From: a virus
Length of the DNA: 59,764 nt
Strand: one strand, 5' to 3'
IMG/VR virus record: IMGVR_UViG_3300028008_001583
Location: 1-59,764 of that record
Under the pieces are notes generated by a model, which saw nothing but the letters and a program-made list of their open reading frames with translations, was not told where the DNA came from and ran no database searches. A program made the translations under genes and the position numbers. This document shows, one piece after another, positions 6,905 to 17,800 of this stretch. Every line of letters begins with the position of its first letter. The first letter of the stretch is position 1.

Positions 6905-9900
6905 ATGGCTATCGGTCGCATATCAGGTCCGCTCTTAAAGCAAAACTTACTTCGTGAGGGAGTAAATTTAGCTTTTGAGAACGACCTTCTATATCTAGAT
7001 GTACAACAGTCTAAGGTAGGCATCAAGAATGCTTCACCCCAATACGAATTAGATGTTACCGGCACAACTAGAACTACTACTTTAAATGTTTCTTCAACAG
7101 CTAATTTAGGCGATATTGTTATAAATGCTGCCGGTATTGGCACTACTCAAGATACGATGGTTCTTGGAACTACAACAGGCAATTCTGTAGTATATCAAAA
7201 TAAACTAAGAGTTGACAGTTTAGAACTACAAAATAATGCTATTAGAACAATTAACTCAAATGAAAATTTAGAATTAAATCCAAACGGTACAGGAACCGTA
7301 GAAATATTTGCTGATACAAATGTTTACGGAAACATTACAGCAACAGGATCAATCACAGCAGACGGTAACATTACCATTGGTGATGCTGATACTGACAATA
7401 TTACATTTAATGCAGAACTAGCTTCTAATATTATCCCAGATATAGACAACACTTATTCGTTAGGAAGCAATCCAAACGTAGCCGGCGGTAAAGAATGGTC
7501 AAATGTTTATACTGACGAATTTTACGGCACTACAGTAACAACAACCAATCTTAACGTAGACGGAATAGACTTGTCAACTAGACAAGGTAATTTATATTAC
7601 GTTTCAGAAAATGGTGACGATACAAATAGTGGCGACCATCCTAACGATCCGTATGGTTCATTAAGATATGCACTAAGTCAAGCAACTAGCGGCGACACAA
7701 TTCACATTTATCCAGGAGTTTATCAAGAAATAACTCCATTAACAGTACCTGTAGGAGTTACTGTAAAAGGACACAGTATGCGTAGTGTAATACTTGAACC
7801 TACGGGAGCTACTCATACAAATGATATATTTCTCTTAAATGGAGAAAGCACAGTTGAAGATGTAACTATTAGAAACTTTTATAGTCCGGGTTATGCATTT
7901 AAATTTGCAAATAATTTTACAGTAACTTCTAGATCACCATATATTAGAAATGTTAGTGTAATTACGCAAGGGACTCAAACGCCAGCAAATGATCCAAGAG
8001 GTTTTGATCAAGGTGATGCCGGCAGAGGCGCATACTTAGACGGTAGTTTAGCAAATGCAGCATCGAGAGAAGCAGGATGCTTATTTCATAGTGTAACTTT
8101 TATTACACCGGGAGTAGATGCATTAACCATTACAAACGGAACAAGAGTTGAATGGTTAAACTGTTTTACTTATTTTGCAAACAAGGGACTATATGCAGTA
8201 GACGGCGCCACAGGATTAAAAGGAACTGGTAAAACTGCTGTTAGAGTTGACGGTCTCACAGGCGGAAGTATCACTGCTGGTAATACGTTTAGTTATTACG
8301 ACACAGACGGAACTACAGTTCTTGCAACAGGAACAATTGCTAGTGTGGATGCAGATGATAAATTTTATGTCAACGGAAACTTATCTGCACTACAAGTTGC
8401 ATCTATACGAAATGGTAAAACTATAACTAGGTATCAAAATCCTGTAACTGACACAGGTATAAAGAAATTTGGCACAAGCAGTTTGCAGCTAGACGGCACC
8501 CAAGATTACATAGGTGTAACTTCTAATAACGACTTTGGATTCGGAACAGATGACTACACTGTAGAAGGTTGGTTTTATTTTGATAGTGTAGCTGCTACAA
8601 CAAATTTATTTGATTTTAGAGCAGGTGCAGGATCAGACATTGCACCACTAGTTTATATTAACGCTGGCGGCGAATTACGATTTTATTCATATAGTGCAGA
8701 TAGAATCACAGGTTCAACATTAACAACAGGTCAATGGTATCATATAGCAGTAAGTCGTAACGGCAACGATACTAGACTATTTTTAGACGGTACTTTAGAA
8801 GGTACTTGGACTATTTCGCCAGTTGACTATGGTGTTGCTAAGCCTCTCATAATCGGAGCACGATGGGACGGCGCAAACAAAGTCGACGGCAACATAGACG
8901 AGTTTAGAGTTACAAAAGGACTTGCTAGATATACAAGCGCATTTGGTGCAATAGCATCTCCGTTTACAAGCGATAACAACACAGTATTACTTCTACATTT
9001 TGATAATGCTGATGATAGTTCAGAAACAATAGTAGATGATACAATAAATTCTCAAGATTTAAGATTCAGTAACGGCGCATCTGCTAGCTACGTAACTCTT
9101 GCAGACCAAACAGATTTTGGCGGAGAAATAAGATCTATTTCTAGTGCATGCGTTTACGGAAATTATGGCGCATACGGCGACGGAGCCGGTGTGTTAATGT
9201 ATTTGATATCTCAAAACTTTGCTTATATAAGCAACGGCAAATTAACAACTAACGATGCTAATACAGTTGTACAACTAAATGAAGTGACTGAATTAAATAA
9301 TGCCAGGGTAAGATATAGTTCAGTTGACCACAAAGGTGATTTTAGAGTTGGCGATTTATTTTATGTAAATCAAGAACAAGGTACTGTAGACTTTACAAGT
9401 ACAGAATTTAATATTGATACAACTAGTGGTCTTACTATCACAACAGGCGGCAGCAATACTGTTATTACTGGCGAAAAAATTGATACTGGTAATTTAAGAA
9501 TAAGCGGTAATACTATACAAAGTTTATCTGGCGATATTAATTTATCTAGTGCAAGCGGCAACGTAAAAATTACTAGTACAGGTAGTTTACAACTTCCTAC
9601 AGGAGATACTGCAAGTCGTCCAACGGCTGCAACTGGTATGATTCGTTATAACACTGATACTAATTTGTTTGAAGGTTATGACGGAAATTGGATTGCGTTA
9701 AATGGTGTTTATGATCTAGATTTAGATACAAAAGTTACAGCAGAAGCAACACCTGGCGCAAATGATAATACTATAAGATTTTATATTTCTAATGCAGAAA
9801 GAATGTCAGTAACTGATAGTGCACTAGAAACACCACGCATTGAAGTAGACGATATTAGTATTGACGGCAATGTAATTACTACAGAAACAACAGATACCGA

Positions 9901-10249
9901 TCTAGTATTAAGTGCGAATGGCACAGGATCGGTAAATATAGATAACATAGCAATAAAAGACAGCACAATTACTAATACACTTGCTGATACTCCGTTATTG
10001 TTTCAACAAGCAGGTAGCGGATATTTCAAAATAGATAGTAATGCAGGTTTTGTTGTTCCAGTAGGTACAAATCTACAAAGACCGGCTCCCGCATATAGGG
10101 AAACAGGAATGACTAGATTTAATACTGAACAACAGTATTTAGAAATCTTTGATGGCAGTTCTTGGGTGTCTGTTGCAGGTACTACAGGATCAATTAGTTA
10201 TGCAGCAGCAGAAGATTTAGTATTAGAATATGTTTTAGTTTTAGGATAA
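6905..10249 (+). CDS. Tail fibre with beta-helix and inserted LamG-like jelly roll (1114 aa)
   Basis: The order follows the 828-aa paralogue: shaft repeats at residues 1-225, beta-helix start YYVSENGDDTN near 228, the DPRGFDQGDAGRGA block, then C-terminal shaft and RFNTEQQYLE motifs. Between residues about 437 and 737 it carries an insertion absent from the paralogue. The insertion centres on a concanavalin/LamG-like domain (about 512-705) with SSLQLDGTQDYI, DDYTVEGWFYFD, WYHIAVSRNG and IDEFRVTKG, a fold that usually binds carbohydrate. A GAGGAG site precedes the ATG. It is likely a receptor-binding or sugar-binding fibre. The ligand is unknown. Confidence 0.8.
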   Translation: MAIGRISGPLLKQNLLREGVNLAFENDLLYLDVQQSKVGIKNASPQYELDVTGTTRTTTLNVSSTANLGDIVINAAGIGTTQDTMVLGTTTGNSVVYQNKLRVDSLELQNNAIRTINSNENLELNPNGTGTVEIFADTNVYGNITATGSITADGNITIGDADTDNITFNAELASNIIPDIDNTYSLGSNPNVAGGKEWSNVYTDEFYGTTVTTTNLNVDGIDLSTRQGNLYYVSENGDDTNSGDHPNDPYGSLRYALSQATSGDTIHIYPGVYQEITPLTVPVGVTVKGHSMRSVILEPTGATHTNDIFLLNGESTVEDVTIRNFYSPGYAFKFANNFTVTSRSPYIRNVSVITQGTQTPANDPRGFDQGDAGRGAYLDGSLANAASREAGCLFHSVTFITPGVDALTITNGTRVEWLNCFTYFANKGLYAVDGATGLKGTGKTAVRVDGLTGGSITAGNTFSYYDTDGTTVLATGTIASVDADDKFYVNGNLSALQVASIRNGKTITRYQNPVTDTGIKKFGTSSLQLDGTQDYIGVTSNNDFGFGTDDYTVEGWFYFDSVAATTNLFDFRAGAGSDIAPLVYINAGGELRFYSYSADRITGSTLTTGQWYHIAVSRNGNDTRLFLDGTLEGTWTISPVDYGVAKPLIIGARWDGANKVDGNIDEFRVTKGLARYTSAFGAIASPFTSDNNTVLLLHFDNADDSSETIVDDTINSQDLRFSNGASASYVTLADQTDFGGEIRSISSACVYGNYGAYGDGAGVLMYLISQNFAYISNGKLTTNDANTVVQLNEVTELNNARVRYSSVDHKGDFRVGDLFYVNQEQGTVDFTSTEFNIDTTSGLTITTGGSNTVITGEKIDTGNLRISGNTIQSLSGDINLSSASGNVKITSTGSLQLPTGDTASRPTAATGMIRYNTDTNLFEGYDGNWIALNGVYDLDLDTKVTAEATPGANDNTIRFYISNAERMSVTDSALETPRIEVDDISIDGNVITTETTDTDLVLSANGTGSVNIDNIAIKDSTITNTLADTPLLFQQAGSGYFKIDSNAGFVVPVGTNLQRPAPAYRETGMTRFNTEQQYLEIFDGSSWVSVAGTTGSISYAAAEDLVLEYVLVLG

Positions 10250-10253
10250 CGAT

Positions 10254-10583
10254 ATGGCAACAGAGTTTAGAAATAAAGTAGTAAAAGAAGTAGGACAACA
10301 AAAAATAGTTGCACTTGAAACTGATGCAGGTACAAAGTCAACTATTATTGGCCTTCAGTTAGCTAACTTAACAGAATTTATAGTATATGCAAGTATACTA
10401 ATTCATGACGATACTAGTGTTGAAGGGTACTTTATGAAAGATATTGTTGTACCTCCAAATACTAGTTTAAAAGCATTAGCTGCAGGCGAAAAATTAATAC
10501 TTGCGCCCTCAAATCAACTATATCTTTTAGCTGATAGAGACGAAGCATTAGACGCAGTAATTAGTTACGTAGATATTGTATAA
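10254..10583 (+). CDS. Small virion protein, beta-rich
   Basis: 109 aa, four bases after the fibre stop. It shares the pattern of the proteins at 3140 and 19577: a central LQLANLTEF strand, a VPPNTSL turn, and a final AVISYVDIV strand. It has no known catalytic motif. Each member of this small family follows a large fibre gene or precedes a fibre block, so a role as fibre or baseplate attachment subunit is reasonable but unproven. Confidence 0.6.
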   Translation: MATEFRNKVVKEVGQQKIVALETDAGTKSTIIGLQLANLTEFIVYASILIHDDTSVEGYFMKDIVVPPNTSLKALAAGEKLILAPSNQLYLLADRDEALDAVISYVDIV

Positions 10584-10594
10584 GGAATAAGATT

Positions 10595-10972
10595 ATGTCA
10601 ACATACACAGGAATGACAGCAGAAAATATGAATGGATCTATACCTAATAGATACTTTTACGGATTGCGTAGGACTGACCAAGGCGAGCTGTTTATTGGAA
10701 AAGCAGATCAAATGAAAATTGACGATTCGCATTCGATCACAATAAACAATCCAGGCGATCCTGTAAATAATTTTCCTAATTTTGAATCAGGACAAGATTT
10801 TTACGAAGGTAGAGATGTTCATCACGAGTTAGTATATACTAATCTAAATTACGAACAATTACGCTGGGATGAAAGAAATATATCATACTATGTAAATGAC
10901 GAAGGCGAACTAGTAGCAAGAATTAATCACACATTTCCATATGATGATGGTTCTTCATCAAACGGATTATAA
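10595..10972 (+). CDS. Hypothetical structural protein
   Basis: 125 aa, rich in Tyr, Asn and Asp, beginning MSTYTGMTAENMNG with the RRTDQGELFIGK stretch near residue 25. I recognise no domain. It lies between fibre genes with gaps of 11 bases on both sides and an AAGGAATAAG site upstream, so it is co-transcribed with them. A virion role is inferred from position only. Confidence 0.6.
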   Translation: MSTYTGMTAENMNGSIPNRYFYGLRRTDQGELFIGKADQMKIDDSHSITINNPGDPVNNFPNFESGQDFYEGRDVHHELVYTNLNYEQLRWDERNISYYVNDEGELVARINHTFPYDDGSSSNGL

Positions 10973-10983
10973 GAGAGTAGAAA

Positions 10984-13900
10984 ATGGCAGACTTTTTATT
11001 AGATAGAATAAGATTTAAATGGAAAGCTAGTTGGGTAACTGGCACCGCTTACACTAAAGACGATATTATATATTATAAAGGTCGTATTTATGTTTGTATG
11101 ACTGGTCATACAAGCTCTGCAGACATTGCTTCAGACTTGTCAAACTGGGAACTAATGCTTGATGGTCAAGAATGGCGCGGCGAATGGCAAACAAACACAG
11201 TGTATGGCATAGGTAATATTGTAAAATATAATGGATACATTTATAGAGCAGTATCTAATCATACTAGTGTTATACTTGCTAATTTAGGACTACCAAACGA
11301 TATTGGACATTGGACGTTGCTTGCAACTACGTATGACTGGAAAAATACATGGGCAACTACAACTATTTATGAATTAGGTGATGTTGTTAGATATAACGGC
11401 ATTGTTTATATCTGTGATACAAGACACACAAGTGCTGCAACAGCAGCAAATGGATTAGAAGCAGATCAGTCTAGCTGGACAGTTGTTGTTACTTCTGATT
11501 ACTGGTCAACAGATTGGACAGTGGAGACAAAATACAATGTAAATGATACAGTAAGATATGGTGGTCGTGTCTACAGATGTATAACAGGTCATACAAGTGC
11601 TGCTGTTGAAGCAGATGGATTAGAAGACGATCAAGCAAAATGGGAAATAATAATAAGTGGCTTAGAGTATAAGTCAAGCTGGGCATCTGGAGTAAGACAC
11701 AAGTTAAATGACATTGTAAAAGTTGATTCAGTATTATACATTTGTATCACTCCTCATATTGCTGGTGTAAGTTTTGCTGCTGGCATAGACAATTGGCAAG
11801 TATGGATGCCTGGTATCGGATACGAGGAATCTTGGTCAGCGTTAACACAATACGACAAGGGCGATATTGTACAGTACGGTGGATATACGTATGTTGCTTT
11901 AGAAACTAATATAAATTCAACTCCGCCAACAACTGGTTTTCAACCAGGCGTGGGTAACTGGGATTTATTAAATACTGAATATTCTTTGAACGGCGATTGG
12001 GAAATATCAACAAGTTATCATACCGGAGATGTAGTTAGATATGGTGGATATTTATATCTTGCAACAGATGATAATGCCGGACAATCTCCAGATGAAAGCA
12101 TATCTTGGGTAACAGTAATACCTGGCCAAGCATTTAAAGCTGAATGGAACGATGGTAGTTCTTATGGCCCGGGCGATATAGTAACCTATAAAGGTACGGC
12201 ATACGTATGTTTAAAAACTCATTCAGCATCTGCTTCCGATAGTAGACCAGATCTTGATCAAGATTATACACAAGAAAACTTTTGGGAATATGTAGCTAAA
12301 GGCTCAACAAGCAATGTTCTTGCAGAAGTTGGCGATATGAGAACATATAATACTGCTATAGTAAGATTGCCTGTTGGTTCTCCAGGACAGGTTACAAAAG
12401 TAATTAATAATCTTCCTACATTTAGCAACTTTGGTGTTACAGAAAAGGTTTATTTTGTAGGGGCACACGGAACAGATGCCGAAGGCTTTGGGTTTTCAGG
12501 AAATGCACCATTTAGATCTGTAAAATATGCATGCGATTATATAACAGAAGATGTCGCTGGTAGAGCACCTGCAACAATATATATTACTACAGGAACATAT
12601 ATTGAAAACCTTCCAATTTCGGTTCCTCAAGGCGTTGCCCTAGTAGGCGATGAACTTAGAAGCACTGTAATTCAGCCAGCACCGGGCAACGAACTTAATG
12701 ACATGTTTTATGTTAGAAATGGCAGCGGAATAAGAAACATGACTCTAAAAGGACTAACAGGGCAGCTGGGGGGACAAAATCAATATTTAACAAGACGTCC
12801 ATCGGGAGGATCATTTGTAAGTTTAGATCCGGGCACAGGTCCAGCTGATACGTCTGCTTGGATTGTAAATAAGTCTCCATATATACAAAATGTAACTACG
12901 TTTGGAACCGCTTGCACAGGATTAAAGATTGACGGCTCATTGCACAACGGAGGTAATAGGTCTATTGTTGCAAACGACTTTACTCAAGTCATAGATGACG
13001 GCATTGGAGCATGGGTATTAAACGGCGGCTTATCAGAGCTAGTTAGTGTGTTTACATATTATAATTATATTGGTTACCTTGCAGAAAACGGCGGCAAAAT
13101 GAGAGCTACTAACGGTAACAACTCTTATGGTACTTTTGGATCTGTTGCAGAAGGTGTTGCTGCAGGCGAAGATGCTATTACTGCGCAAATAGATAACGAA
13201 ACAAAAGAAGCAGAAATAGGCATAGTTCATAATAACGGCAATGAGATAATGGCAATAGCATATTCTAATGCTGGTAAAAACTATTCAAGTGCTACAATTG
13301 CTGTCGGAGGCTCAGGCGCCAATGCAAGTCTTACTATGAGCGATATAAGAAATGGCGCAGTAAGTAGAGTTAGAGTAAGTACACTGGGAGACAGCAGTGT
13401 GCCCGGCGGTATAAATTATACACAAATACAAGGAGGCGCACAACTAGGCGACACTACTTCGATTACACTTGATAACGCAGATGTACAAACTGATAACACA
13501 AAGTACGAAGGACAGTTTATTTTTATTACATCAGGCGCAGGTATTGGACAGTATGGAGTAATAGATACATATAATGTTGGCACCAAAGTTGCTACTATCG
13601 TAAAACACAGTGACGGCACAGCAGGATGGGATAGAATAGATTCAAATTATGCTATAGCATCTGCACTAGACTTAACTACAAGATATCAAATTGAACCGAG
13701 AGTTGTATTTTCTGCTCCAGATTCTGGAACAACAGCTTGGGGTCGGGTTGTTGTACAAAACAGTAGAATTAATGCAGTCAATATTTACAATCCAGGTTCT
13801 GGATATACAAGTGCACCAACAGCTACAATTACAGACAACGAGGCAACAATTGATGCTGAATTGGAAGTTTTTATTGAAGATGGAGTTTTAGGAATACCAA

Positions 13901-14793
13901 CTTTTGCTAATAGAGGTATAGGATATGTTAGGTCATCTGCAACTATTACAGGTGATGGTGTAGCAGAAAATAATCAAAACGATGTAGATATAATGATTAA
14001 AAATCTATCTAGATTGCCTGGACCAGGAGATAACCTTTCTATAAATGGAATTACAGAAGTTGTATACAAACTTACAAGAATTACGGAAGTAACAGGCACA
14101 GAACCAAACCTATCTGCTAAAGTAAGAGTATATCCTAGTATTGGAGAAGAAGAATCTCCAGATCACGAAGCAGCTATTACTATAAGGCAGAACTATAGTC
14201 AAGTACGATTAACAGGACACGATTTCTTAGATATAGGATCCGGAAATGTTAGCAGTACTAGATATCCTCAGCTTTATATAGAAGGTGTTGATAGTGATAA
14301 TCAACCACAACAACAAAATGAAGTTTTAGAAGCAGGCGGCGGACGAGTATTTTATACGTCAACAGACCAAGATGGTAACTTTAGAGTTGGTGAGCTATTT
14401 GAAGTAGAACAGTCAACTGGTGTTGTTACTATTGATGCTTCACAATTTGACCTAACTGGATTAACGCAGCTTAGTTTAGGAGGTATCAAAGTAGGAGGTA
14501 GTGCAGTTGTAATTACAGAATTTAGTAAAGACTCAACGTTTATTGCAAATAGTAATAACATTGTGCCAACACAATCTGCTATTATTTCTTATCTTACTAG
14601 TAAAATTGCAGGCGGTAGTTCAAATGCTATAACTAATAAATTAACTGCTGGACAGGTTGTTGTTGACTTGTCTAGAATACAAACTAATGGAACAGAAATA
14701 CAGATACCTGTTCCGGCCAATTTGGCAAGTGGTGGCATAGCAGGTGGCGACATGTTAGCAATGCAATTGTTTGCACATAGGTCAAAAAGATAA
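10984..14793 (+). CDS. Giant tail fibre: eight CBM-like repeats plus beta-helix (1269 aa)
   Basis: Residues about 10-440 are eight tandem repeats of about 54 aa with the pattern W...Y...D-I/V-V-x-Y-x-G-x-x-Y and then HTS and a closing W. They resemble the CBM5/12-type carbohydrate-binding fold of chitinases. A beta-helix begins near residue 489 (YFVGAHGTD) with IYITTGTYIEN, ALVGDELRST and SPYIQNVTTFG. The C-terminal region has GYTSAPTATI, the RLTGHDFLDIG and DQDGNFRVGELF blocks and a NIVPTQSAI segment. It is paralogous to the next gene throughout. The likely function is multivalent binding to cell-surface polysaccharide. The assignment to CBM5/12 is by pattern only. Confidence 0.8.
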   Translation: MADFLLDRIRFKWKASWVTGTAYTKDDIIYYKGRIYVCMTGHTSSADIASDLSNWELMLDGQEWRGEWQTNTVYGIGNIVKYNGYIYRAVSNHTSVILANLGLPNDIGHWTLLATTYDWKNTWATTTIYELGDVVRYNGIVYICDTRHTSAATAANGLEADQSSWTVVVTSDYWSTDWTVETKYNVNDTVRYGGRVYRCITGHTSAAVEADGLEDDQAKWEIIISGLEYKSSWASGVRHKLNDIVKVDSVLYICITPHIAGVSFAAGIDNWQVWMPGIGYEESWSALTQYDKGDIVQYGGYTYVALETNINSTPPTTGFQPGVGNWDLLNTEYSLNGDWEISTSYHTGDVVRYGGYLYLATDDNAGQSPDESISWVTVIPGQAFKAEWNDGSSYGPGDIVTYKGTAYVCLKTHSASASDSRPDLDQDYTQENFWEYVAKGSTSNVLAEVGDMRTYNTAIVRLPVGSPGQVTKVINNLPTFSNFGVTEKVYFVGAHGTDAEGFGFSGNAPFRSVKYACDYITEDVAGRAPATIYITTGTYIENLPISVPQGVALVGDELRSTVIQPAPGNELNDMFYVRNGSGIRNMTLKGLTGQLGGQNQYLTRRPSGGSFVSLDPGTGPADTSAWIVNKSPYIQNVTTFGTACTGLKIDGSLHNGGNRSIVANDFTQVIDDGIGAWVLNGGLSELVSVFTYYNYIGYLAENGGKMRATNGNNSYGTFGSVAEGVAAGEDAITAQIDNETKEAEIGIVHNNGNEIMAIAYSNAGKNYSSATIAVGGSGANASLTMSDIRNGAVSRVRVSTLGDSSVPGGINYTQIQGGAQLGDTTSITLDNADVQTDNTKYEGQFIFITSGAGIGQYGVIDTYNVGTKVATIVKHSDGTAGWDRIDSNYAIASALDLTTRYQIEPRVVFSAPDSGTTAWGRVVVQNSRINAVNIYNPGSGYTSAPTATITDNEATIDAELEVFIEDGVLGIPTFANRGIGYVRSSATITGDGVAENNQNDVDIMIKNLSRLPGPGDNLSINGITEVVYKLTRITEVTGTEPNLSAKVRVYPSIGEEESPDHEAAITIRQNYSQVRLTGHDFLDIGSGNVSSTRYPQLYIEGVDSDNQPQQQNEVLEAGGGRVFYTSTDQDGNFRVGELFEVEQSTGVVTIDASQFDLTGLTQLSLGGIKVGGSAVVITEFSKDSTFIANSNNIVPTQSAIISYLTSKIAGGSSNAITNKLTAGQVVVDLSRIQTNGTEIQIPVPANLASGGIAGGDMLAMQLFAHRSKR
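11005..12310 (+). repeat. Eight tandem coding repeats (CBM-like modules)
   Basis: Eight copies of a unit of about 160 bases encode the W...GD-I-V-x-Y-x-G-x-x-Y-x-C module. Copies have diverged at DNA level, so this is an old protein repeat rather than a recent DNA duplication. Confidence 0.75.
14200..14231 (+). repeat. 32-bp block identical to 18998-19029
   Basis: Encodes part of the conserved RLTGHDFLD segment of both giant fibres. Flanking sequence is clearly diverged, so the identity suggests recent exchange or strong constraint. Confidence 0.7.
14338..14384 (+). repeat. 47-bp block identical to 19118-19164
   Basis: Encodes the GGRVFYTSTDQDGNF segment in both giant fibre genes. All 47 bases, including wobble positions, are the same, while neighbouring codons differ. 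Confidence 0.8.
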
Positions 14794-14796
14794 ATA
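14789..14796 (+). promoter_or_regulatory. T4-type late promoter
   Basis: GATAAATA overlapping the stop codon of the 1269-aa fibre gene, 25 bases before the ATG of the next fibre gene. A CGGAG ribosome-binding site lies between. Confidence 0.75.
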
Positions 14797-14821
14797 TATT
14801 AAATAACAATCGGAGTTCTCA

Positions 14822-17800
14822 ATGGCTGAATTTAAATTAGGTAGAATTAGGTTTATATGGAAAAGTACCTGGACAGGGTCAACCATATACTACAAAGACG
14901 ACATAGTAAAGCACGGAGGTAACACTTTCGTATGTACAGCAGGACACACAAGTACTAGCGACTTTGATACTGACTTTGCTACATATTGGGACAAACTTAC
15001 CGATGGTCAAGAATGGAAAGGCGATTGGACAGATGCAACTGCTTACAAAATAAATGATATCGTAAAATACGGTGGTTATTTGTATGTTGCAAACCAAGCC
15101 CACACTTCTAATACTTTACTTGAAAATGATCAGTCTAAATGGGATCTTTACGTTGAAGGTTTTGATTGGAAAAACACATGGGCAACTGCTACACATTATA
15201 AAGTTAATGATATTGCAAAATATAATGGTATTAATTATATCTGTATTACAGCTCATACAAGTGCTGCAACAGAATCTGATGGATTAGAAATTGATCAAGC
15301 CAAATGGCAAAAATTTACAGATGGTATGCAATGGCAAAGCGATTGGTCCATCAATACTAGATACCGTGTAAATGATGTCGTTAAGTATGGCGGACAACTT
15401 TATGTTGTTAATACTGGACACACTAGTGCTGCAACAACTACATTAGGACTAGAAGCAGATCAAGCTAAGTTTGATTATTTGCACAAAGGTGTTGAATATA
15501 AAGGACCGTTTACTGCTGGAACAAGATATAAAATTAATGATGTAGTGAAGGCGGGCGGCGGACTTTGGATTTGTACTACACATCATACTGCCCAAGATAG
15601 ACTACAACAGGATGTAGCAAAATGGGCTCAATTTGTAGAAGGTTTAGAATTTGAAGATAGTTGGGGTCCATATAAGAATTACGAAGTAGGTGATATTGTA
15701 ACATACGGCGGCTACTCTTATGTTGCTAAAACTAACAATGTTGGACAACGTCCAACAGACAACGCATCGGATTGGGACTTGTTTAACACAGGATTCCGTT
15801 TTGCAGGTGAATGGGGTGACGATAGTTCTGCAGAAGATTATCTAGTAGGCGATGTAATTAGGCATGGCGGATTTACTTATGTATGTATAGAAGATAATAA
15901 TAATCAAGAACCACCTAATGCAACATATTGGGAAAAGCTTAATGAAGGTGTTAAATGGAAAAACGCCTGGGCAGATGCAACTGAATATGATCTAGGTGAT
16001 GTTGTTATATATAACAATAGTTCGTACATTGCTGTTGCAAAACATACATCCGATGAAACTGTTGCACAAAACAGACCAGATCAAGATACAAACGGTTCTG
16101 AATGGAACTTAATGGTAGGCGGTCCTGAAAATAATGTGATGACCACAGACGGTGATTTAGTTTACTATAGTGGCGCAGGCCCGGCTAGATTGCCAATCGG
16201 AGCTGTAGGAACAATTCTACGTGTTAATGATTTAGGAACAGCACCAGAATGGGGATTCTACGGAGCCATCGATAATGTTGTTTATGTTGATGTTAACGGA
16301 ACAGACGGCGCAGCACCTGGCTTCGGAACAACAATTGATAGACCATTTAAAACAATTAGACATGCTGCATATAATATTGAAGAAGGATATTTGCGTGTAA
16401 ATGCACGTAAATTAATAGAACTAAACAGAGCCTTTATTGCAGATGAAACTGTTGAATGGGTAGATGCACAAGTTACAGCAAATGCAGGCTCACCATTTAC
16501 TAACTCTTTCACATATGATAAAGCTGCGTGGAGAGTATATCTTGGTCGCTTAATTACTTCATTACTTTATGACTTAAGCCACGGCGGCAACGAAATCACA
16601 AGAAAATTAACATTAGATATTTACAACGCAGGCGAAATTACAGGTAAAACAGCAGAGTTTGTTGCTGCAACAGAATATCTTGAAGCAGTAATAGATGCCA
16701 TTATAAGCAATGTTGCGCCAGCAGCTACATATGGTTCGATGACTAGACACGCTGATGCAACACTTATTGAAGAATCTGATGCACAAGGTATTATTGGTAA
16801 TCTTATAGATATACTTACTGATGCTGTTACAGCAGCCGCTACTACAAATGTACCAGCTGAAGTACAACCACAAAATACTATATTTGTAAAAACTGGACAG
16901 CTAACTGAAGTACTTCCGATTGTGATTCCTAAAAATACAGCACTAGTAGGAGACGAACTTCGTTCAACTAGAATTAGTCCAGCAGCTAGTGTTACGCCAG
17001 CAGGAGATACTGTATACAGTCTTGCAGGCATCGGACGACTACAAGCAATTATAAGCGATGCTGTAACCAATCCTGGGAACATTACAAAAACTACAGGTAA
17101 TGCACTAGATCCAGTAACTACACATTCAGTAGGTGCAGGTGCCGCAGGCACAGCAGCTACAGGAATTGTTGAAGATATAAAAGAATATATTGATTTTCAT
17201 ATTAATGCAAACGGTTCAGATCCTACATTAACAGGAACAATGACACAGCTTACTTCAACTGATTATACATATGCAGTTGAATCACTTGAAGCAAATAGAG
17301 AATTCTTAAAAGCTGAAGTAAATGCATTTATTGCTGACGCATATCCGTCGTATACATACGACACTGAAAAGTGTGCTAGAGACGTAAGTAGATATATTGA
17401 TGCTGTGCAATATGATTTAATAAACACAGGAAACTACAAAGCCATCAGAGCAGCTGAAGCTTATGTAAGTTCTGTAGAAGGATCATTAACTAATAATATG
17501 TTCTATATGAGAAATGGCTCAGGCTTTAGAAATGCAACAGTTACGGGCTTAACAGGAACATTAGGTAGTGCAAACTCATATGGTACTAAACGTCCAGGCG
17601 CAGGAGCATATGTATCACTTGATCCAGGATTTGGACCATTAGACGAACATGCTTGGATTACTAATAAATCACCGTATGTACAAAACGTAACAACATTTGG
17701 TACAGGGTGTATTGGTCTAAAAATTGATGGCGCATTGCACGACGGCGGCAATGATTCAATTGTTGCTAACGATTTTACACAGATTTTAAGTGACGGTATT

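Noticed and set aside
11005-16130. CRISPR-like tandem repeats
   Set aside because: Repeats are in-frame protein modules with diverged DNA and no fixed spacers.
16621-17151. 176-aa minus-strand open frame inside the 1579-aa fibre gene
   Set aside because: It is a by-product of the Ala/Thr-rich coding strand, with no ribosome-binding site or promoter, and lies wholly within a well supported gene.
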